This document shows positions 24,501 to 46,987 of a DNA stretch of 64,000 bases, piece by piece. The notes below the pieces were generated by a model. It made no database searches. It had not been told where the DNA came from and worked only from the letters and a program-made list of their open reading frames with translations. Source of the stretch: Acanthornis magna (lineage: Eukaryota > Chordata > Aves > Passeriformes > Acanthizidae); NCBI GenBank assembly GCA_036785705.1, contig JAWUZG010000084.1:11855501-11919500 (forward strand). The letters run 5' to 3'. The position numbers and the translations under genes were made by a program. How positions within the stretch are numbered: position 1 is the first letter of the stretch; every line of letters begins with the position of its first letter.

Positions 24501-26350
24501 ATCTTTCTGTTCTGTTTGTCCCATGCTTAGCACAAGGGAAAGCCAGCCTTGATGTCACAGTAATGCAGGCATTATTCATACTCACCCCACCTTTTATTTG
24601 AAAGGAAAGTAGTCCTAGACCATATGGTTGAGGGCTTGCATGCATGCCATTTAAAGATCCCCAGAAAACTGGAGGAGGGTTAAAATAATGCAGAATATTG
24701 AAGGGTTTTATTCCTTGCATCATTTTTTATGTCAGTTCCCTGGGGGAAGGGTCACATGAATAGTTCTTGAACCAGTGATGCTGCATATATGCCACTGTGG
24801 TCCACGTAATAAACCTCTCACCGCTCACACTTAACATCGAGGAAGATGATGAATCACTCACCCGAAGACCAAAAAGTGCTCTGCAAACTGTAGGGATGAC
24901 CTGGTACCCAGAGAAGAGAAAAAGCAGCCATTCAACCTCCATGACCTTTCTGTCCTACTCATACCAGGGAATGTAACTGTCTCTGTTGATCTCATATTCC
25001 CCTACACCACCCTGCTGCCTCCTCTTGCCTGCTCCAAACCCCCTCTGACCTTTTTCTCTGCTCACCCTCCATCCCTGCCTGACATTAAGAAGAGGAGCAG
25101 CCCTACCCGCACAACTTTCCCCAGACAAACAAACAGCAGGCTCATCAGTAGCTCCAGTCTGCATCCAAGGGGTTTTATTGTTCCGCCTGAGCCTGCAGGA
25201 AGGATACTCTGTACAGCTGAATTTGTCCAAGCCCTCCAGAAAAGCTGACGACAGCTGGCCATGGCTCTGCCTCTCCTACAAACCTCTTAATCCCACAGGA
25301 GCATCACTCTTACCCTAGCACTGCCTCTGTTTCTTAGCAGCTTCTCGGAGAGAGACCTGGGTCTCATTACAGGCAGCCGTAGCACTAATAAAACCTCCTT
25401 TACTTTGGCAGGACCCAACGCCACTCCAGCAGTGAGAAATCCTGAACCAGAGGGCAGTTTGTCCTTTTTTAACCAACGCAGGCACCTTCAGAAGGATTAA
25501 ACTGGTCTCACGGAAACTGTACCCCCGGCAGCCTCGGAGAGCTGTGGATGTGCAAGAAGTTCCCCCACATCACAGCAACCCATGGGGATGAACACGGGGT
25601 GAGTGCCCCGATGCTGGAGCCAAACCTGCCTGTGAAGAGCTGAGTGAATTACCATCCTCATTTCTTAGCTCAGCACTTTGCGGGTAGGCTTAAGGCATTT
25701 CCAGAGGATTTCCCTTCCCTTGCAGTTTCTGCTCACACGAACTTTTGTTTTACCCACCCTGTTTCCAGTATTCTGGGGATTTCTCTGCTACCCTTGCCCA
25801 GCACCACAGCTGAACTGCCTGCTGCAACAAGGCCACCTGCACCAGGCTCTGTCACTGTGGGGTGACATGGTGTGTCCTCGTGTCCTCACCCTCCCTGTGC
25901 CACGGCTGTGTCCTCCTGAATGACCTGCAAGCTGTCCCTGCACGGCACCAGCTGCTCTCCATCATCATGTCCCTGGGGGGATGCTACAGCCGCACCCTAG
26001 AACTGGGATTGCATGCAGCTTCCAGAGTGTTAGCAATGGGAGGCAGCAAGCACATCCCTGATCCTGTGCTAAGCCTGGGCACAGCCAAATCCTCCTGGGC
26101 TTGACCAGCCTTCATGGCACCCCCACCATCCTCCCCTAAGGCAGCCACATGCCCTGCATCCTGCTGCCGGGGTGCTCCCACCCCTGCTTGCAGGGGGATT
26201 TGCTCAGTGCCAGCAGGATTTATTACCTCACACACAGGATTTATCCCCTTTCTGTGCATCCCCCCCACGACCAGAGCCCACTTTTCCCCATAGCACTGCA
26301 TCACCACCACCTCCCCTCGTTAATTCCTGTTGTCCCCACGCACTCCTGCC
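21500..26350. other. CTSD-IFITM10 intergenic DNA
   Basis: No exon or RNA gene was recognised. Local features are a short A-run at 21904-21916 and AT-rich stretches near 22.4, 23.8 and 24.7 kb. From about 26.36 kb the base composition shifts to the GC-rich IFITM10 promoter. Confidence 0.5.
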
Positions 26351-26359
26351 ACACTTGTT

Positions 26360-26696
26360 TTAGTTTTTCACGCAGGTCCACAGGAATGAACCTGCAAACA
26401 CGGCTGCGGCGAGTCCCCGCTGCAAAGGTCTATGTGGGTGATGCTGGGGAGAACAGGGCCGACCATCCCCTTCTGATGCTCGGGGAAGCCGCTCGGCCGG
26501 GGCCCAAGAGATGCCCTTCTCCAGCGGGGCGCTACCAGGATGCTCCAAGCAGGAGGTGACGTCCCAGTGGGGGGGACACGAGGACAAGGGCTGAGACACG
26601 GAGGAGCTCTCCTGCGTGAAGCATGTACGGGGGGAGAGAGGGGGCTGCAGGTTGACCTTCTCATCCCCTAACTCCCTCCCTGCCCACCCCTAGTCC
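26360..26696 (+). promoter_or_regulatory. IFITM10: IFITM10 GC-rich promoter / 5' UTR region
   Basis: GC- and CpG-rich DNA directly precedes the proposed IFITM10 start codon and continues to about 27.64 kb. No TATA box or convincing interferon-response element was seen. The transcription start is not placed. Confidence 0.5.
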
Positions 26697-36864
<10,168 letters not shown>

Positions 36865-37004
36865 GTGAGGCCAACAGCAGCTGCCGCCGCCAAAATGCCT
36901 CTACGCCAGAAGTGTCTGCAGTTTCTTGTAGCAAGGACACACAAAACAAACCAACCACTACACCTTGATTACCAAAAAAAAGAAAAAAGTCAATTAAATA
37001 CATA

Positions 37005-37010
37005 AATAAA
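37005..37010 (+). terminator. IFITM10: Proximal poly(A) signal AATAAA of IFITM10
   Basis: Canonical hexamer about 140 nt after the stop codon, in an A-rich context. Confidence 0.6.
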
Positions 37011-37564
37011 GGTCAAATTAGTTTATCAGCCCAGCTGAGCATACCCTTCTTGCCCTGAAATGGTATGTGAACTGCTGAAGGAAAGGGTCTCAGTCTTACA
37101 TATGTACAGGAAGAAAAACAGACCAAGAAATATTTATTTTATGGCACACAAGCTGTGTGAAAAGAGTGTGCAAAGCCCAGAGCTATGCACACGTAGTGGC
37201 AGACAGTGGAGCTCTGGGGAGCAGTGAGGTCCTGTGGAGCTGGAGACACATACAGTGATGGATGGGGATTATGGCAGGGCTGGCTCACAACATATCAGGT
37301 GTGTTCAGACCCAGCTTGTGGGGGCTTCTTTTCCTTTTCTTCTCTTGAATTTCATCCACTGGTTCAAACAACTCCCAACCCCTGGAGAGCTGAAGGTGTT
37401 AGGAAGTTCATGCTGGGGAGCCCCAAAGCCTCCAGAGAAACCCCAAAGTGTCAAAGGGCAGGTTTCTCCTTGGGATCTCCCAGCAGTGCTGAGAAGGAAG
37501 GCACCTTCTGGAGAACTCGCCTAAGCCACCTAAGTGGAGTGCTACTGTATTTCTGTAAACAGTC

Positions 37565-37570
37565 AATAAA
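37565..37570 (+). terminator. IFITM10: Distal poly(A) signal AATAAA of IFITM10
   Basis: Canonical hexamer with a TG-rich downstream element within 20 nt, the better of the two candidates. Confidence 0.65.
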
Positions 37571-37590
37571 AAGATACCTCTGATATGTGA

Positions 37591-40500
37591 TGCTGCTGGG
37601 TTAATTCCTTCCTTAACAGGGCTGGGCTCCTGGTCTCTATGGGCTGGCAAGAGAAAATGCAAATGTCACCAGCAGCTGCTTGGGAGAGATTTAAAGCAGG
37701 AGTGAGGGATGCTGCTGCAGGTCGGGGCCGCATGCAGCCATGAAGGAGAGCACAGACCCAGATTTAAGAGCGGAGACCTCGGTGACTCCTTGATGGAAGA
37801 TCTATGGCAAGCAGGCAAAGGCAGCTGAGCAGCCAGGGCCCCCCTCCCCTGCCAGGACCAACGCTGAAGAGAGAAATAAATCGCCGCAGTCTGAACCTGC
37901 TGCTACTGCAGCACTTCTCAGGGTCATTACGAGAAGCCAGATTTTGGAGACGACGTGCGTTTGCCACTGAACAAGGCAGGAGCTCAGAGCCCTGCCTGAT
38001 AGCTGCCTGCAGCTCCTGTGGTGCTGCAAATCAACACGCCCTGACTTGAAAACACCCATAAACAAATGGCAAGACCAGGACTAAAATACAGCCTATCAGC
38101 CCCTATGACCCTTCATCTCATCTCATATGCCTCAGCTGCCTCATCTTTTTCCAGCTGTCAGATGACCTCATGCCAAGGGACACCAATCAATGCAGACCAA
38201 CCGTGGAGCCGGGAAAAGGCACCAGGATCCACCTTTGAACCCACCCTGAAAGCAAAGGTGAAGCAAGAGATGGGAAATGCAGACAGGCTGTCGTGGGACA
38301 CTTCATCATCTGCTGAGTGCATGGTTAAATCAGCAGGCTGTCTCTGGGCTGTGATCAGTGAGGGATGTGCCATAGTGAGATGTGGGGACAGATCATGAAG
38401 ATGCTTCCCTGAAAGTCTCATGAGATGTCACGTCCTTCCTGCTCAGGTCTCCACACCTTACACCCTGTCTGGGCTTCGTTTATAGGGGGAGCTATGGACA
38501 GAAAGAACCACAGTCCTCCCTGGTCCCCACTCACTGGAGAGCATTCCCACACCAGGCCAGATCAGGGGTCTGTTTTGCAATGAAGTTTCAGTTGGCAGTG
38601 CAGTGTATGGTGCCCTGAAAGTATCTCAGCCACGAACAGCTCTATGATCACTCATTCAGAGGTCAACACTCTTCCCAGCCTCTCTTGGTTGCTTCTTGCT
38701 GCCTTCCCTGAAGCAAGACCTGAGGGATCATTGGCGTTTCCATTCTAACATATGTAGAGCTATGGCCAGTCTTTGTCCCAGGCAGAGGCAGGAGGTGGCC
38801 TGTCACAATGGCAATGCCCCCAAAGAGGGTACAGCCAAAATTACTCACGTTGCAGCCACCCTGATCTGGCACTTGGTAATTGGAGCAAATTATATCCTGC
38901 TGGGACAGTGCTACTTTAGGCAAGACCCAGACCAGTCATCTCAGGACTCTCTGAGGTTAGGAGAGGCACAGGGATGAGGTTGTATCCCCTTTTCCCTCCC
39001 CCTGTACCTGCACCAAGCTCACATTGGCTGTGTCCGAGGTCTTGGCCTGGTATCCTTCCCCATCACACCTCTCACAGCCCAAACACAAGCACAGCTGGAT
39101 GGGCTCAGGGCATGACTCAGGATCACCATGTGGGCAGTGCCAGGGGTTCCCAGCTGCAGGCTTAGATCCCTGTGGGACCCATGTCCTGGCATCTCTTGCA
39201 ATAGTGACTGTGTTCCTTTCTATGAGCTGGGACTCGCATGAGCCACATTGCACATGCTTTTGCACTCAAACACCACCCCCAGCTCTAGGAAATCCTTCAG
39301 GGACAATGCCACGGTCCCCATCTCCTGTGCTACACAGGAGAGAGCTGCCCTGCTTGGCATGCAGGCACAGGGCTGCTCAGATAAAGGCAGAGCTGACACA
39401 AAACTGGAAGTGACCCAAAGCCAGCCTTTTCTACATTTAACAAGTGTGACAAATGAGTTATCATCATCCCTTCCCCTGACGGACCATCTTATCTGCAGGA
39501 AAATGGATGTTGGTTTAATGAACCAGGGGGAATATTGAACTGACTCAGCAGCATTTTTTGCATGTATAAACCATCAGAGATGGAGAGGGAGGACTATTAT
39601 TAGTAGCCATCATATTTATTGTTTGTCACCCACATTCTAGGAGGTGAAATCGCTGTGCTGCAGCAGGTTGGAGGTCCACCCAGACTTGCCACGGACAAGA
39701 ACAGGGTAGCAAGAGGGATGTAGTAACCCTGTGCCTGGAGGATGGGATGACCAACCCCAGCAGATGCTCGGCCCCACCACAGCCCTCACCTCGGCTCCAC
39801 CTGCACCTCTGGGCTGGGGGGCAGCAAAGCTCCTGTGCTCTCTCTTCCTCTCTCTTAGTGTCTCCCCTTTATTTTAATGCAGTCCCTCCAAACCCACAGC
39901 AGGAGAAAAGCACCCCCAAAATGGGGGAAACAAGAGGGACACATAGATTTCCAAGCTTGTTTAGGAGGAAAAAAAAATTTATTCATGCATGGGTCTTCCA
40001 AGTGCAGCAGCATCAAGGTATTCAGCATTCATTTTTCATCTTGTCAGTGTCAGGGAACCCCAAACTGAGACAGCAAAACTATATCCCCATATACTGTCAG
40101 GAAAGTACATCCCAGATTGCACCAACTGTGCTGTTAAGTGAAAGAAAGAACTTTGTTCATTTTGAGGGAACAAGGGAAAGAAAAGCAGCAGCCAAATCCG
40201 ACAGGTCCTCTAAATGCGTTTTTCTTTTTTCTTTTTTTTTTTAAATTTTGCAAGAAAATTCTGGAAGTTCAGGTTTTGCCAAGGCTGACACCCGCCGCGG
40301 CAGAAGGCAGGCTTTCAAGAGTTGCTTCTCTGCCTTTTCACTTCTGCCACTCACAACGTCGCGCCGCGCTCTCCAAATCGCACTTTTTTTTGGCTGCGAA
40401 GCCGCAGCCTCTGTTGCACTCCGCGGCGGGAGGGAAAGCTGTGAGGAGGGGGTGGAAGGGAGGAACAGCCGAACGCAGCTTAAAAAGCATCTCTTGAGAT

Positions 40501-43500
40501 GGGGAAGAACTGACGGTCACGTTGCCATTTAAAGATTTAATTGTATTCCTTCGGGAAACTGAGCCTGACAGCTTGATGAGGATTGCTTTTTGCTTTTTGT
40601 TTAGCTCGGGGGTAGCGATTGTTCCCTGTTAGGCGATATCGTGCAATTGTGCCTAAAACACCTGTGCTGTTTTTGTTCCCCTGGTAGCTGAAAGGCGTTT
40701 GGGTTGAGCCTGGGGAAAGGCCACCGAGGCTGGTGAGGGGCACCCTCGTCCGGGGAGGAGATGCTACGGGACGGGGCTGGTTCAGCCCCCGGATTAAATG
40801 GCTACGGGGGGACCCTGGAGGCAGCGCCTTCACGCAGGAGGAGGCCAGGGAGGCAGGGAGCGGGGTGTCCGAGCCGAGCTGGAGCTGCCAGGCTGCGGGA
40901 GGCAGGCAGAGGGCCCTCTCTCCCCGCTGCAGCGCAGCCGGCAGCGCACCGCCCATGCCCGCGGCCTCTGGGCGGGCCGGCAGCGCCCACTGCTTCGCCC
41001 GTGGCAGGGAGCGCGGGTCCGTCCGCGCTGCTCCGGGACCCCCGCACCAAGCCCCGGCACCGGGGAGCTGCGAGCCCCTGCACAGGGCAAGCGCGGGCTT
41101 GTGCAAGAAGACAAGTGAGCTGAGGGTGGCTCCTAAAACCAGCCAGGAGTGGATCCCCAGCCCTCCGCAGGGATGTGCCCCACCGTGCCAGCGGGACGTG
41201 TGCGTCAGGCGAGGGCCCGGGCACCGGTACACATGTACCCTCCACGCTGGCAGGCAAAGGTGGCTGGGAGCCAGGCGGTGCAAACCCCGCCGTGCTTACG
41301 CAAGTCTTGTTGCTCACCCGAGCCTCTGCCCCCGCTGCCACGCAGGGCTCGGTGATGCCACCTCTGCGCAAATGCCACCAAGCCAGTTTGCAGGCAGCAG
41401 CGCAGCAGCATAGCTGGGGTGAACTGGTTTGGGTTTGGTTGGTAAATGCCACCCCGCAATTCTCCTTTATCTATGGGCTGGCAGTAATAAACATGAGATG
41501 GAGCTCATTCAGGTAAGGACCTCCTGGCCCAGTGTTGACATCCACCGGTTCCTCTGCCTGGGATGAGCTGCCAGGTATGCAGGCAGAGCATGGTGAGTCA
41601 GGCCTGGAGCAGCCCTCAGCCTGGATACCCAAATTAAGTCAGAGAGAGATGCAAATGGTAGCCTCTATTCTGCTGTGGGCTGTGTAATCCACCACCAAAA
41701 GCCGACTACACTGTAGCATCACAGCCCTGCTTCCCAGGCATTCCGTGGGCCAGGAGACAGAATCACACTGCCAGCAAGTAGCAGCCTCACCTCCCTTCCC
41801 AACCATGTGTTGATGTCCTGGGTGACCTTACCAAAGCCCTTTCATCTCTGGTTTCCCCTCCTATGCTGTCTCATGGCTTGACGGCTTCTCAGAGGAGGAA
41901 CTGCAGCCTCACTTAGAGCCATCAGGTTCTGGGACCTTGGCACTGTGGGTGTCCTGTGATGGGTACAATCGCAGCAGTGCCCAGATAAGGTCAGCAGACA
42001 CAGGGAAGAGCAGGGTGCTAATGGAGCTGCCTCTTCCCTCCTCTCCATCCCCTCATCCGTGTGCAGGTTGGACAGTGAAGAGCGCCTGGCTCTGCAGGCA
42101 GACCACGGCGGTGCACAGCCCTGCTGGGGGGAGGAGGGGGAGGCACAGATGGCAGCAGATGCTCTCATCAGTGAAAATGATTGAAGCAAAACAAAAAAAA
42201 CCCTAGCAACTGGTGAGCAGCCTAACAAAAACCAGCACAACGGTAGAGAGAAAGGGTCTGGACCTGACAGACCCTTGCATGGCGCCTAGCTCCATGCTGC
42301 CTTCTGGCCTGGGGTAATGTTTTTCCCATCCCCAATTCACATACTGAGAAGAAAGACCATGTCTTGTCCCAAAGCACTGGGCAGTGATTATTTTTTAAGA
42401 ATTGGATATACTAAAATGAAACCCTTTGGTTTCTTTCCCATTCCCCGTCCCTCTACTCTCTCGTCCCTTTCCCTCTGCTTTCAGAGGCGTGAATATGACC
42501 CCAGACAGCTTCTAGGCACATCTAAGCTTCTAAGCCCCTCACCTACCCTCACTACCCACAGCACATCTTAATGTGGGCCAACATGGCACTCCATTTCAGC
42601 ACTGGGGGCAAAGGAGCAGGAACACTTCCTGCACCCGAGGGATGTAAAGCTTCCGTGCAGCTCGGTTGCTGCTGCCAGCCTCAGCTCCTCCGTAGTGATA
42701 GCTTTGTGCTGGTGCAAAGGTCCTGCTCCTCCACCCCTCCCATCCCCTGACTTTGAGCCGTCGTGCCAGTACTCAGCAATCATGCCCAGCATTTGGCACA
42801 TCTCCCTGCCCCTGCCCAGCTTTCCTGCAATACGTTTGGGGCGGAGGGAAGCAGAGGGAATTTATTCAGTGTATGATGGTTTACTTTTCCTTTTTCTCTT
42901 TGGCAGGAGTGCCTTGCGGCACAGTCAGAGCTACAGAATGAATGCTCCTGCAGCATGTGCTGAGCTGAATGGCACAGCACGCAGCCCTCCAGCCTGCTCC
43001 TTCTGCGATTAATTGCACAGTAGCTTCTCTTGCGACGTGCACACACAGCTCTGCACGCTGCGAGGGCTGAACCACGCTGCACACAGGCACATGCTCCTAT
43101 CGGGAAAATGGAGACAGATCCAGGGCAGTCCCCGTGTGAGAAACACACCTGCCTGGTGATGCTGGAAGTGCCTTTTGCCTGCTCAAGCACGACAGCTCTC
43201 TTCACTGAGTGACACCATTTTGGGCTTTGCAGGAAGAAGGTGGCATGCACAGGGATCTGTGCTGGGCTCCATCCCAGCCATGAGGTGGGAGAGCTGGGGA
43301 GAACCTGGGCAGGTGCCAGAGGGGAGTGTTACCATTCTTAAAGCTATGCAGAGTTCACCAGAGTCAATACATTTCTTTACAGAACAGGGAGATACAAAGC
43401 CTGACAAGCCTCCTCCTCCAGCACCATGTCGTGCCCCACTCCAGGGCATCACAGCAATGGTGTCAGGCACACACGTGGGGGAACCAACCAAACCTGGAAT

Positions 43501-46200
43501 AAGCAGAGCCATGTCAGCCCAAGGGTTGGCTCTGACCTCAGCTATCAGCACAGTTTTGAGGTGCCAACACCCCCTGCAGTGGGAACATAGTGTCCTGTGC
43601 CACAGCCAGCCCTGCTGATCCAGGGTGATAGAAGGCTGGCTCAGCCAGTGGTGTGAGGAACTGCATCTAAATAACCAAGATAGGTAAAAAATGTATTATT
43701 TGGCCATTAAAGAAATTGCAGGTTGACAAAAGTCTCTCCTTTTGGATGGATAAGAAAGTTTGTTTGGCAGCAATTCCTTTTTCCTGGTTTTAGTTTCCTT
43801 CATGATCAGGTTCCGATTTTAATCCCTGCAGGATGCATGCAGGAGGCTCTGCTGCACTCTTCAGCACTTGGCCGGCCATGGCAATTAGGGGGCCTGGAAA
43901 ATGTTTTAGCAAGAACTATTACGTGTACAAGCGTAACTTGCATTTGAAACGTGTAGCTGGGATGCAATCCATCTTTGGATGTGCCTGAAATCTGGGAAAG
44001 AGGAAAAACTGGGGCAAATTATTTTTTAAGTGCTTTACCTGAAACAAAGCGCTTTCCTTTAGCAATAAGCAACTTGCTGTGTAATTTTTGCTCAGCTCAT
44101 GATGGTTGTGATGGAGAGGGGGGTGTGATGGCCCTGGGGCTGAGACAATAGATTCACATCTGGTAGATGGAGCTTAGAGACGAGGCTGCTTTGTTCTGCC
44201 TGCCTGACCATTACAGCATTGCCCTGGCTCTCCCGGCTTAATTTCCCCTGGGGAAAATAGTGGTAATAGGGATGACCCGAGCCACCCAGAGCTGACCAGG
44301 TGTGCTCGCAGCACTGCCCTCGCTCAGGCTGGCTGCCCACTTCCATGTAGCCAAATGCCAGAATATCAAGTTGAGCAGGACTGGGATCTAAACAGGGTTA
44401 GCTCCCAGCTTTGGGAGGCAGGTGAGGTTTTGCAAGCCTCCGTCACCGCCTGCTCCTGGCCCCTGTGATCCCAGGAGCAGTTTAGCAGCAGTGAATCATT
44501 TGTTTTGGTTTCTCCCCACCAGAATCTTGGCTGCAGCACCTCGCACTGAAGCAGTGGGCGTGGGAGAGATGCAGGGCTCGTGGGCTGGAGACTCTCCCAT
44601 GGCCGTGAGAACCCGTGTCCCACTGGTCCCAAGCCCTGCCGGAGGAGCTCCTGTTTGCTGCCAATGGGGATTTTGTGTGGGTCAAGTCTCCTGTGTCCTC
44701 ATCATCCTGGGATGCTGCAGGGGGGTCCATGGATTAGCTAAGGAGAGGTTGCCAGCGATGAAGGCTCAAGAGCTGGTCTCCTGGTCAGCTTGGTCTCTTG
44801 CTTGAATGAACAATCCAAGGCAGCCCCTCAGGACACTCCATCCTCTGCCTCTTCCTCATCACCTCCCCATCCCTTGCCTGCTGCAAGCTCGACATCCTTC
44901 TTGCATCTGCTTCCCACTCTCCTCCCTTGTGCCATGCCACTGGATGGACAGGGAGCAATCTTCCCAACAGCTGATCTGGGATGTTCATCTGTGATGTGCC
45001 AGGTCCAGTATTGGAAACATTAATTTTAACCAGAGTTTGGAAAAAAACTGTTTAAATCCTCTTCCTTCAGCAGGCTTTGCAAGCTCGTGGCTCTCTGCCT
45101 AGATAACAGCTTTTATGAGGAAGCTTTGGGATTTTCAGACTCATTCCTTTCCCCCTCTTTTTTCCTATTTTACCCGTGAAAAGGGGTGTTGGATAGGGGA
45201 GGAAGCAGCCTGAAGCTGAGGCAAGAGAAGTCTTTCTCAGTTTTTCCCTGTCTGGGTGCTTTGCAAGGCTGCAGGAAGGGAGTTGTGCAGGAAAACCAGC
45301 AGGAAAGGCTTCGTTTCAGCCATGCCAGTCATGCTCCTGCTCCAGCTCCCACCAGGACCAAGTGCTCCTGTGCCACTGATTATGATAACTGGTCCAAACC
45401 CCATGAGTTTAGGTAGAATAGCCCTGGTTTTGTAAAAGTTTCCCTGCTCACAGCTTTGGGTGAGCTGATTTTCTGCAGTAGGAGAAGGGCATGAACTCAG
45501 CATTGCTTATGCAATGGGGAGAGCGAGACTTTTTAGCATCCCAGAGTTTTATACCTCTGGTGCTTTATGAGAAATGACGTTTCTGGGAAAGATTTTGCCG
45601 CCAGTTACTGTGGGAGCTCAACCTTCTTCTTGAGCAAGCTGCCGGCTGCGTGTCTGGAGAGATGAGAGTTAATTTTAAAACATCCGGCATCCGTATCGTC
45701 AGGGAGGAAGGTTCCCTTCATTTCCTAAGCACCAGCAAAACCTAAGCTTCTAAACCCTAATCCCTCTCTAAGCTGGAGCTGCCAGGCCAGGGCCAAGGGC
45801 AGAGAAAAACCCCTGCCGTGTAACCAGGCCAGTTGCCCAGTTCTTTGGTGAACCTGCAGCAGGATGGGGGTGAGCCCACTGTAGCCCTCCAGGAGCTGAC
45901 CTGTGGGTCAGGCTCCTCCTGAGCCCCCAGCTTTTTGGTCACACTTTGCCATGCCACCCTCCGAGACCACGCTGTCCTTCTCCAGCCTTGGCACCCCGGC
46001 GCGAATGAGTCCCGTGGGGTGTCCCGCAGGTCCCCGCTGTTCCCAGCTCAGCACGCAGGGCGCTGACAGGCGGCGGGGGCGGCCCCACCGGCGGGAGAGC
46101 TCCCGGCTCAGCCTCGCAGCACCAGGCAGCCCGGGAACTGTCCATGACCCAAAAATACGCGGCAGCGCGCCTTCTGCCAGGGGCAGCGCGGCTCCGGGGG
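37591..46200. other. IFITM10-DUSP8 intergenic DNA
   Basis: No coding gene was recognised. In mammals keratin-associated protein genes occupy this interval; nothing like their Cys/Gly repeats is seen here. It contains the separate GC-rich patch at 40.3-41.45 kb; otherwise it is ordinary mixed-composition DNA. Confidence 0.55.
40280..41450. promoter_or_regulatory. Orphan GC/CpG-rich patch, possible unannotated promoter
   Basis: Starting just after an A/T-rich stretch (poly-T around 40227-40242), CpG dinucleotides become frequent (for example GTCGCGCCGCGC near 40359) and stay so, with a dip at 40.5-40.7 kb, until about 41.45 kb, then fall again. This resembles a CpG island but no known gene starts here. 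Overlapping long open frames on both strands are expected from low stop-codon density in GC-rich DNA and were not accepted as genes. Confidence 0.4.
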
Positions 46201-46355
46201 TGTCCCGGGGCCCTCAGCGGCCAAGAGGGTCAGCGCAGGAGCGCCTCCCCGCTCGGGCCGCTGTCCCCGCGGGTTCCCAGCCAGCGCGAGCCCTCAGCTG
46301 CGCCGGGCCGGGGCGCAGGGCCCGCTCCCTCCGCGCCGCTCCGCGCCCGCGGGGC

Positions 46356-46407
46356 TGACGTCACCCTGCCCTGCGCCGCCCGCGCTGATTGGCTGCAGGT
46401 GACGTCA
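46356..46407 (+). promoter_or_regulatory. DUSP8: Twin CRE with inverted CCAAT box
   Basis: Two exact 8-bp palindromic CREs, 44 nt apart start to start, bracket an ATTGG. The ATTGG and the second CRE start 12 nt apart, a compact NF-Y/CREB-ATF arrangement. Confidence 0.75.
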
Positions 46408-46510
46408 ACGCTGTCTCTTTTTTTTTCCCTTTTTTTTTTTTTTTTCTTTCCCCCCTCACCCCCCCCGCTCGCTCCCGAGGCATGACCTCATCGCCGGCGC
46501 ATTCCCGGCG

Positions 46511-46550
46511 GCGCGCGGAGCGGCGCGGAGCAGCGCGGAGCAGCGCGGAG
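46511..46550 (+). repeat. 4 x 10-bp GC-rich tandem repeat at probable DUSP8 start region
   Basis: Four consecutive 10-bp units ending GCGCGGAG (variants starting GC, CG, CA, CA). It lies about 100 nt downstream of the CRE cluster, probably within or next to exon 1. Confidence 0.85.
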
Positions 46551-46559
46551 CGGGCCCCC

Positions 46560-46658
46560 CCCCCGCCCGCCGCGGCATGCGGGCCCTGCGGCGCCGGCAG
46601 CGGCCGCGCCAGCGGACAGCCCGCGGAGCGGGGCGGCCGCCCGCGCCCGCCGCGCCGG
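46560..46658 (+). other. DUSP8: Candidate DUSP8 untranslated exon 1 (approximate)
   Basis: A 5' exon must splice to the acceptor at 60949. Candidate donors in the island are CCGG|GTCAGT at 46659, GCG|GTGAGC at 47073 and GCAG|GTGAGG at 47105. The first is given here, but the choice and the 5' end are unresolved. Confidence 0.3.
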
Positions 46659-46971
46659 GTCAGTGCGCGTCCCTCCGCGTCCGCGCCGTGTCCGCGCGGG
46701 ACGGGCCCGTGCGCCCCGGGGGAGGCGGGAGCGGGGCGCGGGGGGTCGTGAGGGGAGCCGCGTGTGCGGAGCGGAGCCGGCGTCGCACCCTGAGGCGGCG
46801 GACAGCGCGACAGCATGTGCCGGTGTATGTGCGTGTGTGTATGTGCACCTTGGGACAGCGCTCAGCGGGTGGAACGGGGCCTGCGGTGACTCTGGTGTGA
46901 GGGAGAATAACATGCGTGAAGTGCTGGGGCTGTGGAGGGAGCAGCCCCACGGCGGGGATTGGGGAAAGAAC

Positions 46972-46987
46972 GGGGGGGGGGGGGGGG
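46972..46987 (+). repeat. Poly-G run
   Basis: Sixteen consecutive G bases in the DUSP8 island; length is likely unreliable, and the region could form G-quadruplexes. Confidence 0.85.

Larger units (their letters stand above)
36865..37590 (+). other. IFITM10: IFITM10 3' UTR with two poly(A) signals
   Basis: The 3' UTR contains AATAAA at 37005-37010 and again at 37565-37570; the second is followed by a TG-rich stretch (GATATGTGATG), so both a short (~160 nt) and a long (~720 nt) UTR are possible. An ATTTATTTTAT string near 37131 is AU-rich-element-like. Confidence 0.7.

Noticed and set aside
26360..26560. GC-rich open frame with Met at 26386 as the IFITM10 N-terminus
   Set aside because: Its only plausible donor (AGGAG|GTGACG near 26556) leaves it without a convincing homology to IFITM10, and the 26697 exon has a far better donor and a matching length.
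40537..41452. Long overlapping open frames on both strands (up to 248 codons)
   Set aside because: They sit in CpG-rich DNA where stop codons are rare, overlap each other on both strands, and show no recognisable domain or splice-supported structure.
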